A DNA stretch of 64,000 bases from assembly GCA_963662155.1 (NCBI GenBank), contig OY759266.1, positions 8,721,526 to 8,785,525 on the forward strand, written 5' to 3'. The notes below the pieces were generated by a model. The model ran no database searches, was not told the DNA's origin, and was given only the letters and a program-made list of their open reading frames with translations. This document shows, piece by piece, positions 47,001 through 57,304 of this stretch (position 1 is the first letter of the stretch; every line of letters begins with the position of its first letter). This DNA is from Lamellibrachia columna. Taxonomy: Eukaryota; Annelida; Polychaeta; Sabellida; Siboglinidae. The position numbers and the translations under genes are program-made.

Positions 47001-50000
47001 GGATAGCATTCCCGGTCAATGCAGGCCTGAAAACAATGTACAGTGTACACCTGTTCTATTAGCTGGCAACTCAAGCCAACATGCTCACATGGTCTAGATT
47101 TTAATGTAGCTATCCATATTCTTCTCTCTGCAGGGAGTCAGCTACGCTACGTCCACACCGCCTGCACAGCACCTCTCACGGTCCCGACGGGGAAGCAGCT
47201 TGGGCCGCGGGGGCTGGAATCAGTGGGTTAGAGATAGAGACCACCACTCTTTGAGTCCACAACATATTACACGTTTACCCCCTGTGTTGGATCTTTTACT
47301 TCCCCTGGCATAGACACCAGATAGAAGGGACCAACAGCTTTACTGTTTCTTCTGAAAGATACAGGCAAAGTAGGGTGAATGAAATTGCCCAAGCTTTGAC
47401 ACGGCGGTAGGTGGAATCAAACCACCGTCCTCTCAGTTGACAGTCAGGTGCTCTAACCTCTAGACCACTGCTCCCCACTGTAATGTAGCAATGTTTGTTA
47501 AAAAGTTTGAATCAATGCTTTCACTACGACACGGGAAGGATAAATCCAAGACATAGGTAAAATGGAGGGAATGACGCAGGATGTATACTACTTACTTCAT
47601 GCACCAATTTGTCTATTTCTTCTGTTGTCACGCCAACATCTATTGCTGCAGCTGCAACATCTAGTACTTCTCGCCCAAGCTAGAAGAAAAAATGTAGTTT
47701 ACATTGACAATATCAGCAAAGGAAAGATCCATCGGTAACTTTATCATCAGAGTTATAGTTACTTTGGTTGTAACAAACATTGTCGCAAATAACCGGAGCC
47801 GCCATCACCAGAACTTGGCATGAACTGGTTCTAACTTATAATTTGTTCGGTTCGGCGGATCTGCAAACCAAATAATAAAAAATAAAAGGTCAAACTTAAT
47901 AACTGCTAAATCTTGTACATACTTTTAACCAATAGTGAATTGTGTGTGTATTTACAGATATTGAACTACATGGACAAGTTGCTTAAGTTATCAGATATCT
48001 AGGTATATTATTAGCAAGGATATACAACATTAATTTAAACATGTTTATTAGACGTGGCTGGCTAAGAAATATGTACCTTGGAAGCAACTCTCAGGCCTTC
48101 CTGGTCCTCGTCACTCAGTACAATGATACTAGTTGACCCCTTGATGGCGCGCTCACTGGCCGGGTAACCTACAGACACACTCACTCAGTACAATGATACT
48201 AGTAGACCCCTTGATGATATGCTCACTGGCCGGGTAACCTACAGACACTCACTCAGTACATTGATACTAGTAGACCCCTTGATGATACGCTCACTGGCCG
48301 GGTAACCTACAGATACACTCACTCAGTACATTGATACTAGTAGACCCCTTGATGACAAGCTCACTGGCTGGGTAACCTGTAAAAATTTTGCAAAGAGAAT
48401 GCAATTATGGTCCGGCTCTATATACTACAACATAAGGCTGCTCACACTTTCACAAATATGGCCCGGCTCAAATATACTACAACATAAGGCTGCTCACACT
48501 TTCACAAATTACCTGATCTATTGACTAAAGTCAATTCTTTTGATGACTTTAACAAAAGTACACATTAAACAAACTGCGGATATTACTTAAACTATCCACA
48601 CACATTAACATTAACGAACCTGATTCACGATGAGCTAAATCATTTGAGTAGTTTCAGAGTTGCCACTAGAGCATGCAGTACAGTATAAGAATACAGTTGT
48701 TAGTGGTCAGACAGTCGTCATGGCAACACACCTTCAGGATGGTCTGCATAGTCGGTGCGGCCAATATTGTCCGGAACAGATCTCATCTTTGTCTACAAGA
48801 ATGGAAATTGCAATTAAGCATTTAATATCTGATGTAGTGATGCTTGTAAAAATTATAATAATACGTTTTATTTTATACAACGCCAGGTCTGAAACTGTTC
48901 ATGGTGCTACACAGCATATTAAAAAATTAATAAGAAGACTACAATTGCTAAATAAATACATAAAAATACTACTACTAATAAGAATTATTTTAAAGTAAAT
49001 ATAGAACAATAATTTTGTTTGCAATATTACAATAAATAAATAAATAGATATAATATATATACATATAATATTAACTAGACAATAAACTAGTCGAATTAAG
49101 GTTCATAATACTGCCAACTAATGAGAACAAGATTACAAATATTCATCAATAAATTATAAGGAGTAGAAGTAGTGTTCATCTGCAAGGTAAACTAAAACAT
49201 GGTTCGAAAGAAGTGTCTTTAGTCAACGTTTGAAATTGGCAAGAATGTCCAAGGTTTTAGTGTGGTCTGGCATGTTCCATAGAGACATAGCAACCACTGC
49301 GAATGTAGAATAGGCTATATTAGACATTTAGAGGAGCAGTTATCTTATTCAAATTAACACAGTTCTGGAATACACAACACTCCATTCTAGGGATTAGAAG
49401 ATGTCGTAATACTTACAACGCGATATGGACGCAGTTTACCAGTGAAGCTGTAGCCTGGCCAAGGGTTATAGTCTGCTTTCTCCTGTTCTTGTAACTGTGC
49501 TTCCTCTTCTATGCACACATACAACATACATACTTAGTGTACACACCCTACTTATAAGAAACGTACGATATGATGTACATCCAGCAGTGACATTTTGATT
49601 GTACATGTTCATGTTAATTTATAGCTGATTGTTTTAGTTTTAATTATGCTATAGACCATTCCCATTATACCACCACACTACCTGGTGGATTATAATGGAA
49701 CACAAAGATTTGGGTAACAAAACCACAGGCCTATACTTTAAGCAGCACGATGTTCTCTGAGTTACATCGAATCTGTACATTCCTTTATAATCTGCCAGGT
49801 AGTGTGGTGATAATGGAAAGGTTTATTATTCAGAAAAGTGCTAAACAATTGACGGTACCAAATATTTATGTCATATCATTACTGTACTTTTAATGCAAAA
49901 AGTTAATGAACTCATACCAGTATATTAATAAGTTCGTTTATTATACTTAATTGGATGAATGCATGTATGTTATTTTTGCATACCTTTTTGCAGAAACTGG

Positions 50001-53000
50001 TTTAAACAATTATACAAGTACATATAGTATATATACTCTGACAATCAATATTAGACATATTACACTTCACATGCAGTCAGGTGTTCGGCGTATTCTAAGA
50101 AACACACAATCAAATATAATCTTGCAAATTGTATGTGCGTACTTACTGGCTTTCTTGTGTACCTTCCTATGTTCTGACCAGTTTGCCTTGAAACATTCCT
50201 ACAGTAAAACATATGATGTTTACATATAACAAAAACATAGACAAATGTGGCCTACTAATTACATACATATATATATATATATATACAGGGTTGAAAAAAA
50301 TCATGATTTTTCTATAAAAAAAATTTTTAATCGGATTAAAAAAAATTTAATCGGATTTATTTTATTTATTTGATTTTTTTTAAATCTGGTATATAGATAT
50401 TTATATAGATGTTTAAATTTGTAAACTCTTTCAAACATGTTATATTCAAATTGATTTGGGTTCTTGTCTTAACAGAGGGTACATGATTTTTGCTTATATA
50501 AAGACATTAGACAATGTCCACAAGGCCTCACCCTCTGTAGTTGCATAATCTGTCTTGGAAAGGAAAGCATGCTGTTTGTCTGTGGCTGTAGCAGTGGTAA
50601 TTATTGTTTGCCTATAGGGTGGATTAGCACCTATCCAGGGCTCTGTGTACTCTAAGGGTCTTTAACCAGAATACAGACTGGTACAGTATTAAACAACTGA
50701 GTCAACATACTGAATTGGTAACAACTAGCACAAGCTATAAGTGGACTTTAACTCAGGGCTTCTGTGTTGAAAAGATACTTCCTCTGGAAGACAAGTTTGT
50801 GTGGCTTCACTGCATTCAGAAAGGGAATAGCTCAAACATACACAATGTCATAAAATATTTTACTATCAGGCTATGTGGTGACAACAAGTGTGCACACTTT
50901 GTGTTTTGTATTAAAAACATACAAAACTTTGTTGATCTCGATGCTTGTAAACAATTATTTGTGTTAAATTCATAGAAATCAACGATTAAAAAAACCGGAA
51001 GTAAAAAAAATCATAAATCAATGATTTTTTTTGGAAGAGATTTTGTCATACCCATTGCCAAAATGTTATGGCTCTATTATTCAAATTTTGTTGCGCATGC
51101 AGTGATCATGGAGTTAGCTAACTCGCATTTCTTTGTAACAATGGTGCATTTATATAAAGTGTTCATGGTTAAGATTTTTGGACACATTGATATATATATA
51201 TATATATTAGGTTCCACTTTGATGTTCTCCTAAGATGTCTTTAAATAATCTTCTCTTCTTTCTAGTTGCCTTCCAGTGATTAGTCATTCTAGTAAATCTT
51301 GGGCTAATAGAATATACCTGTTCTTCTTTTCATTAGGTAATGCGTTGATGTTTATCCTACTAATTCCAGCATGAGTGCATGAAAACATTATTTATAATAA
51401 GTTATGGTACGTACATCTTATCACATCGCCTGTGTGTTCCAAAGTTTTCCTTGACATGTGTTCTGTGGTTAGACTCATTATTATCATAATTTTTGTTGTT
51501 GCAAATTAATTTATTACATGACATTATATTAACATTATATGTTTATCCCCCTAATAATGATATCATTTAATAATTATGTTTGTAACCATTATGATTTCCA
51601 TCATCGTCAGTTCCTGTTCACGCAAATGTTCCCTTGCTAATAAACCTGCTCCCTCTTCAATACCAAGTGGAGAGCCGTGGTCTCATGGTTAGAGCACCCG
51701 CCTGTCGATCAAGAGGATTGTGGTTCGATTCCACCTCCGCCGTTTCGAAGCTTGGGCAATTTCGTTCACCCCACTTTGCCCGTGTCTTTTGGAAGAGACA
51801 TTAAAAGCCGTTGGTCCAAGATTGGGCTGATTGGAGTATAACTACTTAAGACCCTGTAGTAGCACCCAGCTCTGGCTTTGTATTATCAGAATCCAATCAA
51901 ATTGCAATTTCTATATTAATTTGGAATCATGAATTTGACCTCTGCCTACCATCGTGTCCATCATAATTAACATTAGTCATTACTACTACTAGTACTACTA
52001 CTAACAACAAGATTTAACAAGATTTGCCATCCAAGCCAAAGGCCCAGATGGCAAGTGGACAAGGAAGTCATTGGCTTATCGAGAGTCCAACAATGTTCAT
52101 CTACTTATAACCCGCCCTCCTGAGATATGTGTCAACCTTGTTTTTAAACATATTCACGCTGCTAGCAGTTACACAATCTGTAGACAATTTGTTCCATTCA
52201 TTTATTGTCCTCTGTGAGAACGAGTGCTTCCTGATGTCCAATCTACATTGATCCTCTACTAATTTTACCTCATGTCCTCTAGTTCTGCTATCCTTCTTGA
52301 GTGAGAAAAACATATTTCTATCAATATTTTCATAACCATTCAATATCTTAAAAACTTCAATCTGATCTCCTCTTAACCTCCTTGTCTCTAGAGTTGTTAA
52401 ACCACATTCTTTCAGGCGTTCTTCATAACTAAGGTCTCTAAGTTCTGGAAACATTTTAGTTGCTATCCTTTGTATGCGTTCAAGCGTATCTATATCCTTC
52501 TTACGATATGGTCTCCATGCTTGTATACAGTATTCTAAATGAGGTCTAACTATTGCTTTATAAAGAGGTATAATTAACTTTTTTCCCTTGTATGTTATGT
52601 TTCTTCTAATCAATCCAAGAATTTTATTAGCCTTTGAAGCTGCAATACCACACTGCTCTGAAACTTTTATATCAGCGCTTATTGTAACTCCTAAGTCCTT
52701 TTCATTTACAGTAGTACCCAGAACAGTATCTCCCATTTTATAGTTTACATTCCAGTTCCCATGTCCTGTATGTAGGCATTTACATTTCCCAAAATAGAAC
52801 TGCATCTGCCATTTCTCAGACCATTTCACTAATCTGTCTAGATCGTTTTGTAAATGTTGTTTATCACCATCAGTATTAACCTTTCTAAACAGTTTTGTGT
52901 CATCCGCAAATTTCAGTACGTTACTTGTTATACTGTCGTCCAAGTCATTGATATAAATTAAGAATAATATAGGTCCTAATACTGATCCTTGAGGTACCCC

Positions 53001-54912
53001 ACTCAAAACCGATTTCCAATTTGAAACTTCTCCATCTACTACAACTCGTTGTCTTCTGTCAGTCAGCCATTGTTCTATCCAGTCAGTTATGCTATCCCCG
53101 ATACCATGGGCTTTTAATTTAAGTAGTAATCTTTGATGTGGCACTTTGTCAAAAGCTTTCTGAAAATCTAAGTAGATAATATTTACTGGCGATGCCACGT
53201 CTATCCACTTAGTGATTTCTTCCAAAAAACATAACATATTTGTTAAGCATGACCTCGCTTTAAGGAATCCATGTTGAGATGAATTTAATAATTTATGCTT
53301 AACGAGGAAGTCCACCATATGGTCTTTAATTAACCTTTCTAATAATTTACAAATCACTGACGTTAAACTCACTGGTCTGTAATTCTCTGACTTATTTCTC
53401 GAACCCTTTTTAAATAATGGTATGATGTTTGCTTCTTTCCATTCAAACGGAACAACTCCCTCTTTTAATGACAAGTTGAATACTCTTGCAAGTGGTATAC
53501 TGATTTGTTCTACTGTTTCCATTAGTAATTTTGGAGGAATCCCATCCACTCCCGGTGATTTGTTATCCTTCATTGCCTTTATTTTCTTAGCTACCAATTC
53601 TGGAGTTACAACTAACGGACCTAAATAGTCAGATTTAGCCCCCTGAAATTTAGCATCAGCAACTGGTAATGAACTAATATCTTCTTTGGTAAACACTGAA
53701 CTGAAGTAACTATTTAGGTCTTCAGCCATTAAAAACCCCTGTGATATTATATTTCCAGCACTGTCTTCTAGAGGTCCAACCTTGTCTTGTACGTTTTGTT
53801 TACTCCTGAAATATGCATAAAAACTCTTGCTGTCATTTTTCATGTTACATGCTAGTTTTTGCTCATAGCTTCTTTTAGATTGTCTGATTTCAGTTGTAGC
53901 TGCATTAAGTGCCTCTTTGTATTTTGCAGTCTTCTTCCTTTCTGGTACGCCTATAAACCCTCCACATAGTTTGTTTTACCATTATTTTTCTAATAGCCTC
54001 TTTTGACAAGTGTTTCTTTCTACACTGTTTTCCTCGTTTTTGGAAGGGAACAAATTTATCGATGATACTCTCAATTTCATATTTTAGAATATTCCAACAT
54101 TCAATTGCGGTCTTATTCATCAGCATGTTATTCCAATCTAGCTTTGCTAAGTATTTTCTCATATCTTTGTAGTTACCTTTGTGGAAGTTTTTCTTGTACG
54201 TTTTCTTATTTTTACTTTCTGATTTTACATTGATGTCAACATGTATTTGATTATGGTCACTATTACCCAATGGTTCAAATATTTTTACATTGTCCACTAG
54301 TTCTTTTTGTGATGACAAAACTATATCTAATACATTTTCTCCCCTGGTTGGTTCTAGTACGTGCTGAGTAAGAAAGCTATCCTGGATTAAAAATAGAAAT
54401 TGTTGGTCCTCAATCCCTGTGCTCTCTAGAGAATTCCATTGTATGTGTGCATGGTTAAAATTTCCCATTATGATACATTCCCCTTTACTAACTTCCTTTA
54501 TAGCGTTTTTTATTTTTGTGTTAACCAACTTATCTGATCCACTTCATCTTTCTTTTAGAAAAAAAGTGCGTGCAATAAAACAAATTAACAAGATTATTTA
54601 AACTAGTAATTCCTCAAGGGTACTTTGCAGGCAGAAATTAACGTGTTATATAACTTAGTTTCACACGAGTGTGTGTTTGTCGGTGACGGTGTGACTGATC
54701 TGATGACACTGATGTCATTTACTTAGCCGATTCTGGGACTGAAGTCATTGAAAGTGAATCAACATGAGGTAGAATCTCACCTGCGAGCAAAACCATGATC
54801 CTTCGATGCCCAACTTAATACAAGTTGGGCATTTCATCTTAGCATATTTGCTACATTCGCAGGATTCACACACGTGAACCATTTGTGGAACTGCAGGAGC
54901 AGGAACTGCCAT
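40937..54912 (-). CDS. METAP1: Methionine aminopeptidase 1, complete gene, 13 coding exons, 384 aa
   Basis: Cytosolic metalloprotease that removes the initiator methionine from nascent proteins at the ribosome. The 13 exons join with matching phases to 384 codons plus TGA; the human protein has a similar length (386). Residues 1-60 hold the C6H2 zinc finger typical of eukaryotic MetAP1 ([19 protein letters not shown]...FCSQECF..NW..H...H). The pita-bread catalytic domain follows. All five metal ligands are present: D219 (NVDI), D230 (HGDLNETF), H293 (YCGHGIH), E326 (TIEPMIS) and E357 (QFEHTLL), with the spacing of the E. coli enzyme (11, 63, 33, 31). H202 in CHGIPD is the expected substrate-contact histidine. 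The start was chosen at 54912, which precedes the zinc finger directly. Exon 5 has tandem partial duplicates upstream of it. Confidence 0.97.
41218..41390. mobile_element. MITE-like element with imperfect inverted ends
   Basis: The left end ccaaaaatgtgttacaacga-accacatt is mirrored by aaattgtggttcgttaaaac-acatttggg on the right (about 25 of 28 bases pair). Internal sequence tttgaccgttatctgtctat resembles 7060-7080. No coding capacity; superfamily unknown. Confidence 0.55.
42288..42353 (-). CDS. METAP1: METAP1 exon 12
   Basis: 66 nt, acceptor ttgttttcag, donor gtgggt: [20 protein letters not shown], with metal ligand E326. Confidence 0.95.
42420..42505. repeat. 47-bp tandem duplication in METAP1 intron
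   Basis: catttagtagagtcaaatat followed by attggctggggcgatat occurs twice back to back, almost identical. Confidence 0.85.
42732..43927 (-). mobile_element. Tigger/pogo-type DNA transposon, deleted copy (1,196 bp)
   Basis: Perfect terminal inverted repeats cagtcgcgcctcgttataa / ttataacgaggcgcgactg flank the element, with a TA target duplication on each side. A minus-strand ORF (43168-43410) begins [20 protein letters not shown], and contains [18 protein letters not shown]: the CENP-B/psq-type helix-turn-helix at the N-terminus of Tigger/pogo transposases. The DDE catalytic part is missing, so it is not autonomous. The host gene is METAP1 (intron between exons 11 and 12, same strand as the transposase). 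Confidence 0.9.
44165..44202 (-). CDS. METAP1: METAP1 exon 11
   Basis: A 38-nt micro-exon, acceptor ctgttgcag, donor gtaagt: [12 protein letters not shown]. Missed by ORF length alone but required for the frame. Confidence 0.93.
44636..44808. repeat. About 34-bp tandem repeat next to METAP1 exon 10
   Basis: About five copies of tctgcagataagtgattgat-gtggccctgcttag, the last touching the exon 10 donor side. Confidence 0.85.
44812..44917 (-). CDS. METAP1: METAP1 exon 10
   Basis: 106 nt, acceptor ttggctgcag, donor gtgaaa: [20 protein letters not shown] then [14 protein letters not shown], with metal ligand H293. Confidence 0.95.
45398..45529 (-). CDS. METAP1: METAP1 exon 9
   Basis: 132 nt, acceptor cattctacag, donor gtatga: [20 protein letters not shown], bearing metal ligands D219 and D230. 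Confidence 0.95.
45825..46092. repeat. 24-bp minisatellite in METAP1 intron
   Basis: About 11-12 copies of actagtgtagcaacaacaat-tgat. The Cys/Tyr-rich minus-strand ORFs here are artefacts of a period divisible by three. Confidence 0.93.
46262..46332 (-). CDS. METAP1: METAP1 exon 8
   Basis: 71 nt, acceptor tatgtgtag, donor gtagga: [20 protein letters not shown] then ICN, including the CHGIPD substrate-site histidine. Confidence 0.95.
46640..46920 (-). repeat. Dispersed repeat family copy E (reverse orientation, single core)
   Basis: The reverse complement gives tcactcattttattccatag, a single core gtattgactatgacatgc, ttttggtgaaatcatc, then ttttacaaaagtatgcac. The core is identical to the 26-bp array unit at 30.5-32.0 kb except for two bases. 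Confidence 0.7.
46959..47026 (-). CDS. METAP1: METAP1 exon 7
   Basis: 68 nt, acceptor attgttttcag, donor gtaggt: [20 protein letters not shown], the near-invariant YPSPLNY.FPK segment. Confidence 0.95.
47235..47478 (-). mobile_element. tRNA-derived SINE
   Basis: Reverse complement: gggagcagtggtctagaggt, tagagcacctgactgtcaac, then ggtttgattccacc (B-box-like), body cttgggcaatttcattcacc. Same family as the copy at 51.67 kb. Confidence 0.8.
47596..47679 (-). CDS. METAP1: METAP1 exon 6
   Basis: 84 nt, acceptor tttcttctag, donor gtaagt: [20 protein letters not shown] then EIDKLVHE, with the family's GVTT.EID motif. Confidence 0.94.
48077..48168 (-). CDS. METAP1: METAP1 exon 5
   Basis: 92 nt, acceptor gtgtctgtag, donor gtacat: [20 protein letters not shown] and [11 protein letters not shown]. 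Its first half is tandemly repeated just upstream in the transcript. Confidence 0.93.
48111..48380 (-). repeat. METAP1: Four tandem copies of the acceptor half of METAP1 exon 5
   Basis: Copies begin at 48111, 48181, 48249 and 48319 (period 68-70 bp); the first is part of the real exon. Each extra copy contains an acceptor (tctgtag, or atttttacag in the outermost), 54 nt of open reading frame in the correct phase, and a GTGAGT that the real exon lacks at that spot. Candidate 54-nt exons: 48185-48238, 48253-48306 and 48323-48376. Confidence 0.92.
48405..48655 (-). repeat. Dispersed repeat family copy F (tail half only)
   Basis: tcttttgatgactttaacaa, attacttaaactatccacac, gatgagctaaat match the tail of copy D at 32.2-32.34 kb. 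A 54-bp segment with actacaacataaggctgctc is duplicated within it. Plus-strand order matches copy D, so its true orientation is plus; it lies in a METAP1 intron. Confidence 0.65.
48732..48792 (-). CDS. METAP1: METAP1 exon 4
   Basis: 61 nt, acceptor ttcttgtag, donor gtgtgt: [15 protein letters not shown], the conserved P..I.R.DYADHP segment. Confidence 0.93.
48800..49410. other. METAP1 intron 3, nothing recognised
   Basis: AT-rich; no array or coding sequence apart from the flanking exons. Confidence 0.35.
49417..49508 (-). CDS. METAP1: METAP1 exon 3
   Basis: 92 nt, acceptor tgtgcatag, donor gtaagt: [20 protein letters not shown], the linker motif PW.GY..TGKLRP of the family. Confidence 0.93.
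50147..50198 (-). CDS. METAP1: METAP1 exon 2
   Basis: A 52-nt exon, acceptor ttttactgtag, donor gtaagt: [17 protein letters not shown], completing the zinc finger. A CR1-like LINE lies in the preceding intron. Confidence 0.93.
50280..51040. other. Possible degraded repeat with A/T-rich ends in METAP1 intron
   Basis: It opens cagggttgaaaaaaatcatg with repeats of aaatttaatcggat and closes with aaaaaaatcataaatcaatg-attttttttgg. Such ends can belong to transposon remnants, but inverted pairing is only A/T-driven. The ORF at 50715-50975 shows no known domain. Confidence 0.3.
51667..51905 (+). mobile_element. tRNA-derived SINE
   Basis: The head has ctcatggttagagcacccgc (A-box-like) and ggttcgattccacc (B-box-like) at tRNA spacing. 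The body, cttgggcaatttcgttcacc then actttgcccgtgtcttttgg, is shared with copies at 47.2 kb (minus) and 21.6 kb. The head lacks a cloverleaf good enough for a functional tRNA gene. Confidence 0.82.
52005..54560 (-). mobile_element. CR1-like LINE, copy 2, endonuclease and reverse transcriptase
   Basis: The minus strand holds the C-terminal half of an APE-type endonuclease (54528-53905: [25 protein letters not shown]). After one frameshift near 53930 comes a 580-codon RT ORF (53843-52101) with [28 protein letters not shown] and FADDTK. The short 3' terminal repeat aacaagattt (reverse complement) occurs at 52010-52023. The endonuclease N-terminus is missing at about 54560. It sits antisense-free in METAP1 intron 1, on the same strand as the gene. 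Confidence 0.93.
52101..53843 (-). pseudogene. Reverse transcriptase ORF of CR1-like LINE copy 2
   Basis: 580 codons covering the RT palm/fingers ([25 protein letters not shown]), catalytic FADDTK and the C-terminal region [22 protein letters not shown] is intact over its length, but the element lost its 5' end and the endonuclease frame, so it counts as a dead copy. Very close to the 7.9-9.0 kb copy. Confidence 0.9.
54781..54912 (-). CDS. METAP1: METAP1 exon 1
   Basis: Start ATG, 44 codons: [20 protein letters not shown] and [18 protein letters not shown], the first part of the zinc finger. Donor gtgaga. Confidence 0.94.
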
Positions 54913-55095
54913 GTTGTAAACTGACGAGCGTGTCCAACTTCGCTGTTCATTCGCCAGGGAATTGTATTGTGCAATTAATTCGCCAGGAGGATAAGCTTCA
55001 AGGTTTACTCACTAAGGGGAGTAAATTTTGTTTGGGATATGATCGCTAGACGGCGACTCCTCGTCGAAGTTCGTATCAAGTCTCAAGTCTCAAGT
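54913..55095 (-). promoter_or_regulatory. METAP1: METAP1 5' flank
   Basis: Immediate upstream region of the METAP1 start, of moderate CpG content (ctagacggcgactcctcgtc). The 145-bp duplicated block at 55096 begins here, so the proximal promoter must be short or include repeat-derived DNA. No TATA box placed. Confidence 0.35.
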
Positions 55096-55245
55096 GGTTT
55101 ACTCCAAACAGCCCAAACTTGGGCTAACGCAGGAGTTTGTGGTGGACTGTGCGCATGCGCTGTGGGTGGTACATTCGATTAAAAGACTAGTATCATTAAT
55201 GTTGCTGAAATTGTTTTTATCTGATAGTTTTATTTATTTTATGTA
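55096..55245 (+). repeat. 145-bp direct repeat, copy 1
   Basis: tactccaaacagcccaaact then gcaggagtttgtggtggact, gcgcatgcgctgtgggtggt, ttttatctgatagttttatt. A near-identical block lies at 57305-57452. Confidence 0.88.
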
Positions 55246-56184
55246 TAGCATGTTTAACGAAAGTCAAAGCCATGTCTGCGGTCAAAGCAAAGAGCGTATA
55301 AGATGCGACGCTTTACGGGTGAGACCACTGTAGAGAATTGCATTGGATGTTAACGTTTTATCTGATTATAAGAAAACGTGACCAGAAAAAATTAAGAAAA
55401 TTTGTCACAGCAACTGCCATCATTTTGTTGCCGGTGATCTCGGCCAGTGACATCGGTCTGTGCGGCAGTGAATTCGGCCTGTGCAGCAGTGATCTCGGCC
55501 TGTCTTTTATTACGGGCCTTGTTATAGTAATGTAGGCCATATTTATCGATACAAGAAGTTGTATCATGTATTTATTGTTACGATAAAAAAATGTTCAATG
55601 CAATGAAGATGTTTTTTTTGACGATCGGTCTTGATCTTATTCTTAGCCGATATAGGTGTCGCAATGACGTCACAAACATAATATCCCGTTAATATTTATC
55701 ACGCAGTAATAAGTTTTAAAATATTATTTGTACGTTAAAAAGGTGGATGTCATAGTAATGTGCTTCCTACTCTTGCGTTGTTTTATTGAGCTGATCTTTT
55801 CATTTTGTTAATCTTTGATTTGTGTGCGTTAAGAACGTGTAGAGGCAGGCTGTAGTATTGGGCTTTCTGCCGTTGCTTTGTTTTATTAAGCTGATCTACA
55901 AAAGCTTAAGTTAAGCAATACTAATTGCGTGGGAGACCAAATCGACGTGGGCCGAGGTAAGAGCGACGTGTTCCATAAAGATGATTGGTCAGAATGGGCT
56001 ACGATTTGTAAGAATCGTAGCCGCCACCCAGCTTCATAAAGAGAGGAATATCGAGGAGTCAGCTCTGGATTCACTTACAAGCACGAAAGTATGATATTTG
56101 AATTGTTTGTGAAAGTACGACTATAAGAGTTTAATAGTTTATGAAAATACGACTATAAGATTTTAATTGTTTGTGATCGTGATC

Positions 56185-56625
56185 ATGAATCGCGAGCCTT
56201 CTGCAAGTCTCCGTTGTTTACGAATCGTGCGTGAACGTCAAGAGGCTCTTTTGTGCGACGGGTGCAACCTATGGCAAACAGAGTGTGCGGGACAGGTATG
56301 TTGCATGCGTTATGCAGTCCTTTTCACTGTTGATACTATACAGAAATAATGACAACCTGAAAGCTAATTGTTATGTAGCGGGATGAAAAATTTGTTCAAA
56401 GAACTGATGTATACAAAAGCATGGGTTCTATTATGTTTCTGAATATTTCATTAGATGCACTGGGTTTCTTAATATTTTATTACACTTATAGCATACATTT
56501 ATTCGTATGAATTTGCAGGTTTCAGCAGAGCCTTCTACAGGCAGCTGGTCAAGGGTTTCGTTGACCTGCCTCAATGGAAGTGCTGCAATTGGGCACCAAA
56601 AGTAATATTGGACGAACTACAATAA
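56185..56625 (+). pseudogene. Fragments of a Cys-rich (PHD/FLYWCH-associated type) protein
   Basis: The first piece (56185-56295) ends with EALLCDGCNLWQTEC, then gtatgt. The second (56521-56610) begins after gaatttgcag and, in one frame, reads FSRAFYRQLVKGFVDLPQWK. Together they resemble the CDGC.RWQH..C.TG....YR..V..G...P..C module seen in many transposon-associated invertebrate proteins (from memory of the pattern). The simple splice does not keep the frame, so it is degraded or differently spliced. Confidence 0.4.
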
Positions 56626-57304
56626 TTTAATTGTAAATAATTTATTATGCAAAGCCTGCATTTTTTTGTAGATTCAAGTGGCTGACACGAGTGCACATAA
56701 CCCGTAATTATATAAACTTATCATAATTAAAAATAATTGCATATTGCTTCAAATGTGTTAATCGATTTATTTTGGACTAAAACCAGTCATTGTTTTCATG
56801 GCAGGTGCACACACCGGTACCACCGCCACCGCCGCCACCGCCGCCACCGCCGCCAGATACATCAAGGGTAAATTGTAATAATTTGTTGTTGTGAAGTATT
56901 GCGGAGTATTATGCCAAATATGAAATGGTTGTGTAATTACTTTATGTTGATAGTAAACGACACTGGAATATTCACTCATTTTGGCAGATTTATTTCAGCT
57001 GTCGCCCGGAAAGTTGGAGTCAACCCGTCTGTCACAGGCACCTAACAACACGGCACATGTGGACGTTGGTCACGTCAGCATGGACACTGCAACCTCAGTT
57101 TAATTACCCTGACGCAACCTACGCCTTGCAGGTAGAGCCAATAATTTCATAATCATCAAACCACGCAAACACTGCAGATTTTAGTAGATAAACATTTCTA
57201 AAACTGTGATGATGACGATGATGAAAATGTGATTTGTGTTTTGTTTCAGAATACTACAGACATGGAGGTGACGTTACCTCCACTGCAAGCGCCGAGGGTG
57301 GTTA

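Noticed and set aside
50280..51040. hAT-type transposon
   Set aside because: Ends pair only through A/T runs; no BED finger or transposase motif in the ORF.
51667..51750. tRNA gene
   Set aside because: A/B-box-like sequences are present, but the fold is poor and the sequence continues into a shared SINE body.
52101..54528. Host gene of reverse-transcriptase type
   Set aside because: It is a LINE copy: near-identical truncated sister at 7.9 kb and terminal short repeats.
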